The notes under the pieces: model-generated
The model's database searches: none
The model's input: the letters and a program-made list of their open reading frames with translations, nothing else
What the model was told of the DNA's origin: nothing
Program-made: the position numbers and the translations under genes
Source of the DNA: a virus
Strand: one strand, 5' to 3'
Virus record (IMG/VR): IMGVR_UViG_3300017917_004503
Span: 1-64,000 of that record
Length of the DNA: 64,000 nt
Shown: piece after piece, positions 36,027 to 44,719 of the stretch
How the letters are laid out: every line of letters starts with the position of its first letter
How positions within the stretch are numbered: the stretch's first letter is position 1

Positions 36027-36812
36027 ATGCCAAGAAGAAAACCTAAACCGGAAAAAATAATCCAAGAAAAGATCAAGGAGAATCTAGATTCCATTATTAT
36101 GGAAGAAGCTTTAGATTCTTTGACTGTAGATGTCCAAGATTTACCTAGATTGAAAACCTCAGAATTAATGAATTTCGCTGAGGAAAAACTAACAGCTTTA
36201 ACTGATGCTAGATCTTTATTAGATAAAGTTGCTGAATTTTATGTAGATCCAGGATCACATGGAAACCCAGAAATATTAGAGCTAAAAAAGAAAGTTGATG
36301 CTACAAACATTTCTGCAATGATGTTCCAGATGAAATCTGCACAGCATGCCATCACTAAACTCTTAGAGGAAATAGAGCTGGGTAATATGCACCCTCGACT
36401 TTTTGAAGTCCTAGCTCAACTACAATCACAGATAATGCAAATGCCTAAGGATTATCAACAGTATCTGGAAAAGATGGAAGCAAACTATAAAAAAGTAAAC
36501 ACTGAACTTGAAGAAAAGAAACATCAAGGTGGGGTACTAATGCAACCTTCTCAATCAGAAGACAACTCTTATATAGCTGGAAGTCAGAATCAATCTGGAG
36601 AAGGCATAAAATCGAGAGGAACTAGAGGAATTATGGAAGGAATTCGAAGTATACTCGGAACAGAGGTCGTTGATATTAAACCAATAGAAGTTTCCGAAAA
36701 TGCCGTTGTTAACGCCAAACAAAAAAGAATCCTAGATCAGAGAAACGGAGAAGTTGAACCCGATGATCATAACGATACGAGTTTTTTTGTTGAGGATGAA
36801 ATAATAGAATAA
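36027..36812 (+). CDS. 16: Terminase small subunit (T4 gp16-like)
   Basis: 261 residues, helical. The central helices (about 75-160), with QMKSAQHAITKLLEEIE and MHPRLFEVLAQLQSQIMQ, follow the same pattern as T4 gp16, in which a long helical hairpin is followed by a PRHMEVFATLMGQM segment. The C-terminal third is flexible and acidic. It lies directly before the large terminase gene, as in T4. gp16 forms rings that regulate gp17 ATPase during headful packaging. Confidence 0.75.
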   Translation: MPRRKPKPEKIIQEKIKENLDSIIMEEALDSLTVDVQDLPRLKTSELMNFAEEKLTALTDARSLLDKVAEFYVDPGSHGNPEILELKKKVDATNISAMMFQMKSAQHAITKLLEEIELGNMHPRLFEVLAQLQSQIMQMPKDYQQYLEKMEANYKKVNTELEEKKHQGGVLMQPSQSEDNSYIAGSQNQSGEGIKSRGTRGIMEGIRSILGTEVVDIKPIEVSENAVVNAKQKRILDQRNGEVEPDDHNDTSFFVEDEIIE

Positions 36813-36813
36813 T

Positions 36814-38658
36814 ATGTTTTCTGATAATATAAAAGACGGAAAAAAAGATGTTCTTCAGGATGAAAGTAACGTTTGGAGTACTTTAAGAGTAAATGATCTT
36901 TTAAGAAGAATTGATGAGGAGGGTCTGGATTATAAAGAAGTTGATAATCCTTTTCATGATCAGAATCCTGAATTAAAGAGAGCAAATATCTTATGGGAAT
37001 ATACTCCCGAAGAGATAATGGAGATTAAAAAATGTGCTGAGGATGTAACGTACTTTTCTAAGTATTGTCAGGTAATGACTGACGAGGGACTTTCTTATAT
37101 TAGATTGAGAGACTACCAAGTTTCTGTCCTTAGAGAATATCAAGCAAACAGGTTTAATGTTTTTTTAGCCCCACGACAGGTTGGTAAATCGATTACATCT
37201 TCAATTATCTTAGTGTGGTATTTGTTATTCAATCATGATAAAAACGCCATGATTTTAGCAAACGTCGGTGACACTGCAGAAGAATTAATGGATAAGATCA
37301 AGTCGATTATAAAGGGCTTGCCTTTCTTCCTTAAACCTGGAATGGTTGTGAATAATGTTATGTCGATGAGATTCGATAACGGATGTAGAATTTTAGCAAA
37401 AACTACTACCAAAACTTCAGGTATTGGTTTTACTATTCACTTTTTGTATATGGACGAATTTGCCCATATCAATCCAAATTTCATCGAAGCTTTTTTCAGA
37501 TCAACTTATCCAACAGTATCATCTTCTAAAGTCTCTAGAATTATTATCACATCAACACCTAACGGCCTGAATAAATTTCATGAGATTTATCAAGGTGCAC
37601 TAACAGGAGAAAATAGTTTTAATCCCATCCGGGTTGATTGGTGGCAGGTTCCGGGCAGGGATGAGGCTTGGAAACAAAAAGAAATTGGTAACTTAGGTAG
37701 CGAAGAGCTGTTCAACCAGGAGTATGGTAATCAATTTCTGAGCTCGTCTTCCCTCCTTTTAGGATCTAATGAGCTTTTGAAAATTAAAGCTAATCAGACT
37801 GATTATATTTGGAAGGAGATTGACGTCTTACACAATAATGATATAAAATATGAAAATTTATTGTGGCATCCGAAATTTAATCTCGATTTAGCAGATTCTC
37901 CTGGTAAAAAATTTGTTTTAACGATCGATATAAGTGGTGGAGTTAAGGGTGATTTTACAGTTGTTAATATTTTTAAAGTTACACCTTTACCTAAAAATAA
38001 AATTATATCTTTGACTGAATATGAAGATGAATCTGATTTTTTCGGATTGGTTCAGATTGGTATTTTTAGAGATAATGAGATTAAATTAGAAGACCTTGTT
38101 AAACTTGTAAAAGGCTTAGTCAAATCTTTGGGTATAGATAGAGTCAAAATGGCTATTGAAATGAATTTCAAGGGTGAGCTTCTTTATGATAAACTAATTT
38201 CCGATGATGACTATTACGACGAGATGTTTTTATTTACTAAACACTCAGAAGGATCTAAAGTAATGAAGCCAGGAATTAAGTATAATGAAAAGAATAAATT
38301 AAAGTATTGTGAATTGCTGAGAAGTCTGGTTAGAGAAGGAAAAATATTAATAAATGATAAAAAATGGACAATTCCTGAGCTTTTTACATTTGGACTCAAT
38401 AATAGAGGAACATATTCTAGTCAAACTGGACACGACGATGTTGCTATGACTTTGGTTAACCTCCCTGCCCTTTTTGATGGTTATGATTTCAATCAATTGG
38501 TTGGTGATGTGTTCGATGAGCTAGAAAACGAATACAAAGAATTGATTATCCAAAAATTAGAGATGAATTTAAATGGTGATCCCGAAGACCCGTATTCTTC
38601 AAGAGGACCCGTTACCAAGGATGGCAAAAATTATAGCGGATTCAGCAATTTGATGTAA
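36814..38658 (+). CDS. 17: Terminase large subunit (T4 gp17-like)
   Basis: 614 residues, the same size as T4 gp17. ATPase part: Walker A APRQVGKS (119-126) and Walker B FLYMDEFAHI (210-219) with the catalytic Glu. Coupling motif: ITSTPNG. C-terminal RNase H-fold nuclease: LTIDISGGVKGDFT (about 371-384), an acidic AIEMNFKG strand and GHDDVAM (about 542-548). It powers DNA packaging and cuts concatemers. It starts 1 nt after the gp16 stop. Confidence 0.96.
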   Translation: MFSDNIKDGKKDVLQDESNVWSTLRVNDLLRRIDEEGLDYKEVDNPFHDQNPELKRANILWEYTPEEIMEIKKCAEDVTYFSKYCQVMTDEGLSYIRLRDYQVSVLREYQANRFNVFLAPRQVGKSITSSIILVWYLLFNHDKNAMILANVGDTAEELMDKIKSIIKGLPFFLKPGMVVNNVMSMRFDNGCRILAKTTTKTSGIGFTIHFLYMDEFAHINPNFIEAFFRSTYPTVSSSKVSRIIITSTPNGLNKFHEIYQGALTGENSFNPIRVDWWQVPGRDEAWKQKEIGNLGSEELFNQEYGNQFLSSSSLLLGSNELLKIKANQTDYIWKEIDVLHNNDIKYENLLWHPKFNLDLADSPGKKFVLTIDISGGVKGDFTVVNIFKVTPLPKNKIISLTEYEDESDFFGLVQIGIFRDNEIKLEDLVKLVKGLVKSLGIDRVKMAIEMNFKGELLYDKLISDDDYYDEMFLFTKHSEGSKVMKPGIKYNEKNKLKYCELLRSLVREGKILINDKKWTIPELFTFGLNNRGTYSSQTGHDDVAMTLVNLPALFDGYDFNQLVGDVFDELENEYKELIIQKLEMNLNGDPEDPYSSRGPVTKDGKNYSGFSNLM

Positions 38659-38695
38659 CTACATCTTACGGATCAAATATTCAAATTTTTTTTTC

Positions 38696-38704
38696 GATAT
38701 ATAG
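38696..38704 (+). promoter_or_regulatory. Late-type promoter box GATATATAG (P6)
   Basis: Behind a long T run and 29 nt before the sheath ATG at 38734. Confidence 0.65.
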
Positions 38705-38733
38705 CTATGAGCATAAAAATATCTTAAACAATA

Positions 38734-41700
38734 ATGGCAAATAAGGTTAAAATAGACTACTCACAGTTTAGAGCATCAGGGGTTTACACCCTCGAATTTG
38801 ACGCGTCACAAAACGTCATTTTAACTTCTCAAACTATCAGATTAGTTGTTGGGTTCTCTAATAAAGGACCTTTTAATACACCGGTTTATATCCCAGATCC
38901 AACTACAATGGTATCAATTTTTGGTGACATTGACCGATCTCTAGAAAACAGAGGATCTTTTTTCCAAAGATCTATTCTTACCTGTCTAAATGCTGGTCCT
39001 GTTTTCGCTTTAAATCTTTTAAAATTAAATGACGATCTAGAGTCTGCTAGTCCGGATGAAGTTGATTACAGATCATTCTCTGTTGATACTGAAGAATACA
39101 ACGGTGTGTTAACCAATGAATTATACTCTTCTTACTATAACAAAGAAAGATTTTGGTATGCCGATCCTGCATACTTCTTAGCTACTCTTAGCGTTGCTGA
39201 TACCGGAAAAATTCTTAGCTTAACCAATCTTGGTAAATCGCCATGTAGTGTTATTATTAGAAAGTCTACAGATTCATCGAAGCCCCTCAAAGGATATGAT
39301 ATTTTTGCAATAGACTGGTACGGAGCTAACAACGTTCCTACTTTCATGCACCCATATGATTATATGTCTGATTATTTCATTGACATAATCGCTGTATCTG
39401 GTAATTGGACAAATTATTCTGCTTTGTCTGTTGATCCCGAGTGGGCTCAATATTTCACACCGAATGGATTTATAAAGAGTCAAATTGATAACTTCTTATC
39501 TAACCAGAACGTAAATATTGTAATTTCAGTCACTGGATGTATTATCCCTGATTTTGTTGATCTTAATGGGGTGAATCAATACATACAGACATTAGTTAAT
39601 AATGATACACCTTCTACCGGTTTATTCTGTGCTATTGACGAACAAGCTTTTGATGATATTTGTCAAAATCCTTCTAAAATCGATTTAGTTGGTAATCACT
39701 TAATTGATGAACTTACAGGTAATAGGGATTTATCTACTCCTAGAATTAATTTCTTAAGTTATGATCAAGTTCTTGTAGCTGATTATCTCTACACCCAAAA
39801 CGTAATAGGTGTAACCGGTTCTACTGGTTTTATTGGCCCTACTGGAGTTACTGGATATAGCTCAGGGGTTAAAATCGGAACTCTATTCGCTATAGGTGCT
39901 GGACAAACAGCTGGTGTTGCATATCAATCATTTGAACCCTATGACTCTAGTGCTTATGACGCAGGATCACACTATTTGCAAACATCAGGAACTGGTGGAA
40001 CTGCAGGATATTTTGTTACCTCTACTCAGAAAAATGAGCTCAAGACTTTCTTAACTGTTAACTCATCAGATGATCAAAAATTTGTTTTAGGTATCGTTAA
40101 TGGAATGTCTGGAGCAACAGGATCTTTAGTAAGCCAATTTTCTAATTTTGATCTTGTTAAATTGAAAGTAACAGGAACTAAAGATGTGAGCGGAGAACTT
40201 AGAATTTTCTGGTCTCATCCTTTAGATACTTCTTTCTATAGATCACAAGGAATTACGGTTACCCCTGTTTATCAAGTTACTTCTTATAACACTGGTGCTT
40301 CAGGATCAAATAAACCATTCTATACAGATTCATATCAATTTGGTGATTCTGATTACATTGATATTGTGAGTGCAACAACCCCTGACGGTGTTACTGGACC
40401 TAACGCTCCACTTGGTGTTTCTAATGTTCTTCAAGGATATAATTCTTCAGATTTATTCCAAGATTCTAAATATGATGAGATTGCAGATGGCGATTTAGTT
40501 TGGTTAAACTCTTCAGGATCTAGTGTTAATTACCTAAGTTTTGAGGCAGGAGTTGATAGAGATCAGTTTGATTTCGTGAATGTTAGATCTCATACCAATG
40601 TTTCTTTATCCGAAACAACTATAAATAATATAGCAAACTTTGCTACGATGTATGCTTCTGATAATATAGGTTCACCTGTATCTTCTCAGAAATTCGACAT
40701 CATATCACAAGAAGGATCTATAAATTCTTTCATAGAATGTACTAGAATTGATACAACTTCATTTTATGTAAATGAAGATTCAAATGGAAATGTGCCTTTC
40801 TCTGTTGGAGATTTGGTAGTTTCCACTGATCTTGATATCTGCGTTCCAGCTTCAGGAAATCAGCAAAACAGATTGTCTAAAATTACTGTAGTAGCCCAAA
40901 CCACAACAGCAGGACAATATAGAGTGGTTTCTTCAAGACCTGTATTATTCTATTCAAGCGCAGGAACTGGATTCAGAGTTCAAAAATTCCAATCGATAGC
41001 TCAGTTTACTAGATCTTTTGATTTTACATATCTTTCAGGATTTACAATGAAAGAAAGTCACAGACCAAATGGAAGTGACGCTAGAATATCTGAGATATTA
41101 AATGTCATGTATGACACCAATATAGCTAAAACACTTGCTTCTAAGGATGTTATTTCATTTAGATATATTGTTGACACTTTCTCTGGACAGATTCTTCCTA
41201 ATTCGAAGTATCAGCTTTCAAGACTGGCTAAATTGAGACAACAGGCTTTGGCATTAATCAATGCTCCTTCAATGGCTCAGTTCCAGGCAAGTACAGATCC
41301 TAGATTTACTAATGCTCCTACCGCAGCTAATCCGTACCCTAGTTTGAATACTTCTTATATCGTAGACGGAGGTAATCTCTCATTAAATCCAAGCTATACA
41401 TTTAGCTTACCTTCTGAAGAAGAAGGATCTAAATTTGCAGCTTTCTATTCTCCTTATATTACGATCAGAGAAACTAACAGAAATATAAACGTTCCACCAT
41501 CAGCGATGGTTTCTAATAATTTCGTTAGAAAGTTCGCAAACGGAGAACCTTATGCTATTATAGCAGGTCAGAAAAGAGGTATATTAAGTGGAGGCGGAAA
41601 TATAGTAGGTGTAGAATATGACTTCACTGACGAAGATAGAGGAAATCTTGAACCTTTTGGTATTAATCCAATTATCAAGAGAAGAGGAGTTGGAGTGGTT

Positions 41701-42081
41701 ATTTTCGGTAATCAAACAGCTTACCAACAAGTGAATTCAGCCTTCAATCTTGTACACGTTAGAGATTTGCTTATTAGTGTAGAAACCGATGTTCAAACAA
41801 TTTTATCTAACTATCTCTTTGATTTCAACGAGGATAGTATTAGACTCGAGATCAAGACTTTGGTTGATAATTATCTTGACGGTGTAAGAGCAGGAGGAGG
41901 TATTTATCAATACCAAACAATCATGGATGCTTCTAATAACACACCAGCAATTATCGATATGAATATGGGTGTAATAGATGTTATTATTGAACCTGCAAGA
42001 GGAATACAGAAATTCATCAATAGAATTACAGTTACAAGAACTGGAGGAATCTCTTCTGGAGGATTTATCCAATTCGTGTAA
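38734..42081 (+). CDS. 18: Tail sheath protein (T4 gp18-like), enlarged
   Basis: 1115 residues against about 660 in T4. The N-terminal region (GVYTLEFDAS, LVVGFSNKGPFNTPVYI) and the last 170 residues (RRGVGVVIFGNQTAYQQ, NLVHVRDLLISVE, GVIDVIIEPARGIQKFINRI) are the conserved sheath core that forms the contractile handshake lattice. The extra mass lies in the middle (about 330-720) and includes a short collagen-like GVTGSTGFIGPTGVTG stretch. These are probably surface-exposed insertions on the sheath. Transcribed from P6 together with two tube genes. Confidence 0.93.
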   Translation: MANKVKIDYSQFRASGVYTLEFDASQNVILTSQTIRLVVGFSNKGPFNTPVYIPDPTTMVSIFGDIDRSLENRGSFFQRSILTCLNAGPVFALNLLKLNDDLESASPDEVDYRSFSVDTEEYNGVLTNELYSSYYNKERFWYADPAYFLATLSVADTGKILSLTNLGKSPCSVIIRKSTDSSKPLKGYDIFAIDWYGANNVPTFMHPYDYMSDYFIDIIAVSGNWTNYSALSVDPEWAQYFTPNGFIKSQIDNFLSNQNVNIVISVTGCIIPDFVDLNGVNQYIQTLVNNDTPSTGLFCAIDEQAFDDICQNPSKIDLVGNHLIDELTGNRDLSTPRINFLSYDQVLVADYLYTQNVIGVTGSTGFIGPTGVTGYSSGVKIGTLFAIGAGQTAGVAYQSFEPYDSSAYDAGSHYLQTSGTGGTAGYFVTSTQKNELKTFLTVNSSDDQKFVLGIVNGMSGATGSLVSQFSNFDLVKLKVTGTKDVSGELRIFWSHPLDTSFYRSQGITVTPVYQVTSYNTGASGSNKPFYTDSYQFGDSDYIDIVSATTPDGVTGPNAPLGVSNVLQGYNSSDLFQDSKYDEIADGDLVWLNSSGSSVNYLSFEAGVDRDQFDFVNVRSHTNVSLSETTINNIANFATMYASDNIGSPVSSQKFDIISQEGSINSFIECTRIDTTSFYVNEDSNGNVPFSVGDLVVSTDLDICVPASGNQQNRLSKITVVAQTTTAGQYRVVSSRPVLFYSSAGTGFRVQKFQSIAQFTRSFDFTYLSGFTMKESHRPNGSDARISEILNVMYDTNIAKTLASKDVISFRYIVDTFSGQILPNSKYQLSRLAKLRQQALALINAPSMAQFQASTDPRFTNAPTAANPYPSLNTSYIVDGGNLSLNPSYTFSLPSEEEGSKFAAFYSPYITIRETNRNINVPPSAMVSNNFVRKFANGEPYAIIAGQKRGILSGGGNIVGVEYDFTDEDRGNLEPFGINPIIKRRGVGVVIFGNQTAYQQVNSAFNLVHVRDLLISVETDVQTILSNYLFDFNEDSIRLEIKTLVDNYLDGVRAGGGIYQYQTIMDASNNTPAIIDMNMGVIDVIIEPARGIQKFINRITVTRTGGISSGGFIQFV

Positions 42082-42122
42082 ATTTTGATCAATTTCTAGA
42101 TAAAAGATAAATATAAAAGAAT

Positions 42123-42677
42123 ATGGCAGGATTACCACATTATCAGAACTCACTCTCTGCAACCAATAGGTTTGAACCTGTTTACCTCAACCAGTTTGAG
42201 GTAACAGTTATACCACCAGCGGCTGTTTTGGGAGGAGAGATACTTTTACAGCATGTTACCAAAGTAAGTGGCTTATCTTTGGATAAGAATCCTGGATTAG
42301 TTACTCAGAAGTATAAATTCGCTAAAAGAAACTATGCAGGATCTAAACCGGATAATACTTATATGGATCTAAGCTTAAGTTTTACAGTTAACTTGAACGA
42401 TGACAATTCAATGTATGTTTTTAAGACTTTAAGACAATGGAGTGATTTGATCTATAACCCTTTAACCGGTGCAATGGGATTAAAGAACGATTATGTAGGG
42501 ACTTTAGTTGTTTCTATTTATAATAAACAGGGAGATGTTTTCAGAAGGATAACTTGCAGAGATTGTTACCCAACAAAGCCTGTTAATCCTATGAATCTAA
42601 ATTACACCTCGACTGACATTTATAAAATAGATGACATGACTTGGGCGGTTGATTACTGGGAAGATCTATTCTTATAA
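42123..42677 (+). CDS. 19: Tail tube protein 1 (T4 gp19-like)
   Basis: 184 residues, close to T4 gp19 (163). Typical features are an N-terminal LNQFEVTVIPP strand, YMDLSLSFTVNLND, WSDLIYNPLTGAMGLK and a C-terminal DDMTWAVDYWEDLFL. It polymerises into the inner tail tube. It lies 41 bp after the sheath gene, and an AT-rich GATAAATATAA precedes the start. A close paralogue follows. Confidence 0.9.
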   Translation: MAGLPHYQNSLSATNRFEPVYLNQFEVTVIPPAAVLGGEILLQHVTKVSGLSLDKNPGLVTQKYKFAKRNYAGSKPDNTYMDLSLSFTVNLNDDNSMYVFKTLRQWSDLIYNPLTGAMGLKNDYVGTLVVSIYNKQGDVFRRITCRDCYPTKPVNPMNLNYTSTDIYKIDDMTWAVDYWEDLFL

Positions 42678-42694
42678 AAAAAGATTGAAACTAA

Positions 42695-43270
42695 ATGGCA
42701 GGTTTACCACATTTTACAAATTCGAGAGCTGCGATAAACAACTTTGAACCTGTTTATCTAAACCAATTTGAGGTCATTATAAACACACCACCTGGAATTC
42801 CAGATTCCAGCACAACATTTAAAGGTGAGACTATTTTAACCCAACAGGTGAAATCTATTACAGGTTTAGCCGTTGATATTCTTCCGGCTTCTAATGTTGA
42901 GCAAAACTATAAGTTTGCCACAAGGAGATATGCTGGAGGAGAACCTTCAACATCCGATATGACACTCACTATGGAATTTGAAGTTAACTTGAACGATGCA
43001 AATTCGATGACGACATACAAGATATTAAGACAATGGAGTGACTTAATATACAATCCATTAACTGGTGCAATGGGACTTAAGACAGATTATGTTGGATCTA
43101 TGGTTATATCTATTTTTAATAAAAGGGGAGACGTTTTCAGAAGAATCAGAATTCCTTCTTGTTTTTTAAGTGAGGCTATAAATCCAATGGAACTAGATTA
43201 CGAAAACCCTGCTATATACACAGTCAGTACGTCTTGGATATGTGATTACTGGGAGGATCTTTTCCTATAA
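42695..43270 (+). CDS. Tail tube protein 2 (gp19 paralogue)
   Basis: 191 residues, clearly homologous along its whole length to the preceding tube protein (FEPVYLNQFEV, RQWSDLIYNPLTGAMGLK, GDVFRRI and DYWEDLFL are shared). An extra segment lies in the N-terminal third (GIPDSSTTFKG). Two gp19 copies in tandem could give a mixed tube or a specialised first or last ring. In T4, gp54 is a remote gp19 homologue that initiates the tube, so an initiator role is an alternative. Confidence 0.88.
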   Translation: MAGLPHFTNSRAAINNFEPVYLNQFEVIINTPPGIPDSSTTFKGETILTQQVKSITGLAVDILPASNVEQNYKFATRRYAGGEPSTSDMTLTMEFEVNLNDANSMTTYKILRQWSDLIYNPLTGAMGLKTDYVGSMVISIFNKRGDVFRRIRIPSCFLSEAINPMELDYENPAIYTVSTSWICDYWEDLFL

Positions 43271-43291
43271 GATAGTATCTATAAAAATTAT

Positions 43292-43325
43292 AAAAAAGAG
43301 ACAAATTAATTTGTCTCTTTTTTTG
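43292..43325 (+). terminator. Bidirectional-looking terminator after the tube genes
   Basis: A perfect palindrome, AAAAAAGAGACAAATT with AATTTGTCTCTTTTTT, centred at 43307/43308 and followed by further Ts. It closes the sheath/tube unit. Confidence 0.88.
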
Positions 43326-43331
43326 TTTTCT

Positions 43332-43346
43332 GTTATATAATATAAA
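43332..43346 (+). promoter_or_regulatory. Possible variant late promoter box (GTTATATAATATAAA)
   Basis: An AT-rich box between the terminator and ATG 43365. It has TATATAA but lacks the GA before it seen in the other boxes, so it is a weaker candidate. Confidence 0.4.
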
Positions 43347-43364
43347 ATAACAGAATTCTGTATT

Positions 43365-44507
43365 ATGGACTTTATGCAAAACTTTTCTCCTGAAGAAATA
43401 CTGAGAAAAAAAGAACTCGAGGGAGGGATTGAATATGATCCAATCCCAAATGATCAGGTATCTGATCCAATTAATAATATACCTCAAACCGAAGATCCAC
43501 CTCAATCTATAATTAAATCACTGGAGAGTAAATCAACAGGAGCTTACGTACCCAACGATCAGATTCCTTCTGAATCTGATCTAATACAACCCGAAACTGA
43601 GCCTGTACAGCAAAATTATCCAAACTCCTTTGGTAAGTCTCAGAAAGTTGCTATGAACGCGCCAGCATCAAATTTAGGATGGAAAAACATACCTATTTCT
43701 TTTTTACCTTCCATGGGAATGTTTTATCCGAATGGAACCAAAATAGCAATAAGAGCTGCGGAGGTAAAGGAAATTAGACATTACTCTACTATCGACGATG
43801 CTGACAATTTGGACATAGAGGAAAAATTATCATATGTCCTCGAAAGATGTTTCAAGATGGAATTTTTAGGAGAAGGTGTTGTTTCTTACAAAGATTTGAA
43901 ACAAGAAGATAGATTTTTTATTATTCTGGCTATTAGAGACCTAACTTTTACCAAGGGCGAGAATATGATAATTCTTAAGCCATATAAAAAATGTAAGGAA
44001 CTTCCAGATTGTCCTTTCTCTGCCGGAATAGAATTAAGAACTGGGGTACTTAACTCTTATGAGATTGACCCTAAAATCCTTCAGTATTATGACGAACAGG
44101 CAAGATGCTTTACTTTCAGTCCTAAAAAATTAGGTAAAAGCATCAACGTTTACATTCCTTCTATTGGTGTAAATCAGGAGATAACATCTTTTATCTCCGA
44201 ATGTTCTAAAAGAAAGATAGAAGTTGATGATGGGTTTATTTCTATAGCTCCTTTTTTATTTAGTGATTGGAGAGATCTTGATTTCAATAGGATATTAGGC
44301 AAGATGAGAGAAATTGATAATTTTTGGAGCAAAGAAGAATATAGTTTATATTTTGAATTGTCCGAAAGAATTAAACTAGGAACGAAATCAGAGGTTAAGT
44401 TAGAATGTCCAACTTGCGGTGAGAAGGAGGTCACCGCTAGCATTACCTTTCCCAGAGGGCTCAGATCTCTTTTCGTTATTACAGATATCTTTGGAGAACT
44501 TTTTTGA
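43365..44507 (+). CDS. 26: Baseplate hub/assembly protein (T4 gp26-like)
   Basis: 380 residues. The N-terminal 110 residues are Pro/Gln-rich and flexible. From about 110 on the sequence matches the T4 base plate protein family (gp26): ISFLPSMGMFYPNG, EEKLSYVLERCFKMEF, and a C-terminal LECPTCGEKEVTASITFPRG with a two-cysteine knuckle. gp26 acts in the baseplate hub assembly pathway. The stop TGA at 44505 lies in a TTTTTTGA run and overlaps a small ORF in the +1 frame. Confidence 0.8.
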   Translation: MDFMQNFSPEEILRKKELEGGIEYDPIPNDQVSDPINNIPQTEDPPQSIIKSLESKSTGAYVPNDQIPSESDLIQPETEPVQQNYPNSFGKSQKVAMNAPASNLGWKNIPISFLPSMGMFYPNGTKIAIRAAEVKEIRHYSTIDDADNLDIEEKLSYVLERCFKMEFLGEGVVSYKDLKQEDRFFIILAIRDLTFTKGENMIILKPYKKCKELPDCPFSAGIELRTGVLNSYEIDPKILQYYDEQARCFTFSPKKLGKSINVYIPSIGVNQEITSFISECSKRKIEVDDGFISIAPFLFSDWRDLDFNRILGKMREIDNFWSKEEYSLYFELSERIKLGTKSEVKLECPTCGEKEVTASITFPRGLRSLFVITDIFGELF

Positions 44508-44685
44508 TGTAAAATTTAGGCTTTGGAATGAACATGGACTGGATCCAGAATGGGTTGAAAATATACCTTTCTATGAATACCAAATATGGATAGATAAACT
44601 AAATAAAGTTATCGAACAGGAAAATGCCGAGACCCAAGCAAAAAGTGGACTGAAGCAGCTTTTCAGCTTTAGTAAGGGTAATTAA
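44491..44685 (+). CDS. Small baseplate-assembly-like protein overlapping gp26
   Basis: In the +1 frame relative to gp26. I favour TTG 44491 (64 residues, 17 bp overlap); an ATG at 44419 in the same frame would give 88 residues but would bury 89 bp in gp26. The conserved-looking part is LWNEHGLDPEWVENIPFYEYQIWIDKLNKVIEQENAE, typical of small phage chaperones that follow a tail assembly gene. A +1 slip of gp26 at CTT TTT TGA would fuse the two products. T4 gp51 is an analogous small hub-assembly factor, but I cannot show homology. Confidence 0.6.
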   Translation: MENFFDVKFRLWNEHGLDPEWVENIPFYEYQIWIDKLNKVIEQENAETQAKSGLKQLFSFSKGN

Positions 44686-44690
44686 TTCCT

Positions 44691-44700
44691 GAATATATAA
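44691..44700 (+). promoter_or_regulatory. Late-type promoter box GAATATATAA (P7)
   Basis: Follows CCT, as P4 does, and lies 19 nt before ATG 44720. It supports ATG 44720 over the in-frame TTG 44708, which is only 7 nt away. Confidence 0.7.
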
Positions 44701-44719
44701 AGTAAATTTGTTTTTACAA

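Noticed and set aside
38651-38665. Terminator after gp17 (GATGTAACTACATC)
   Set aside because: The 5-bp stem overlaps the stop codon and the T run is more than 20 nt away.
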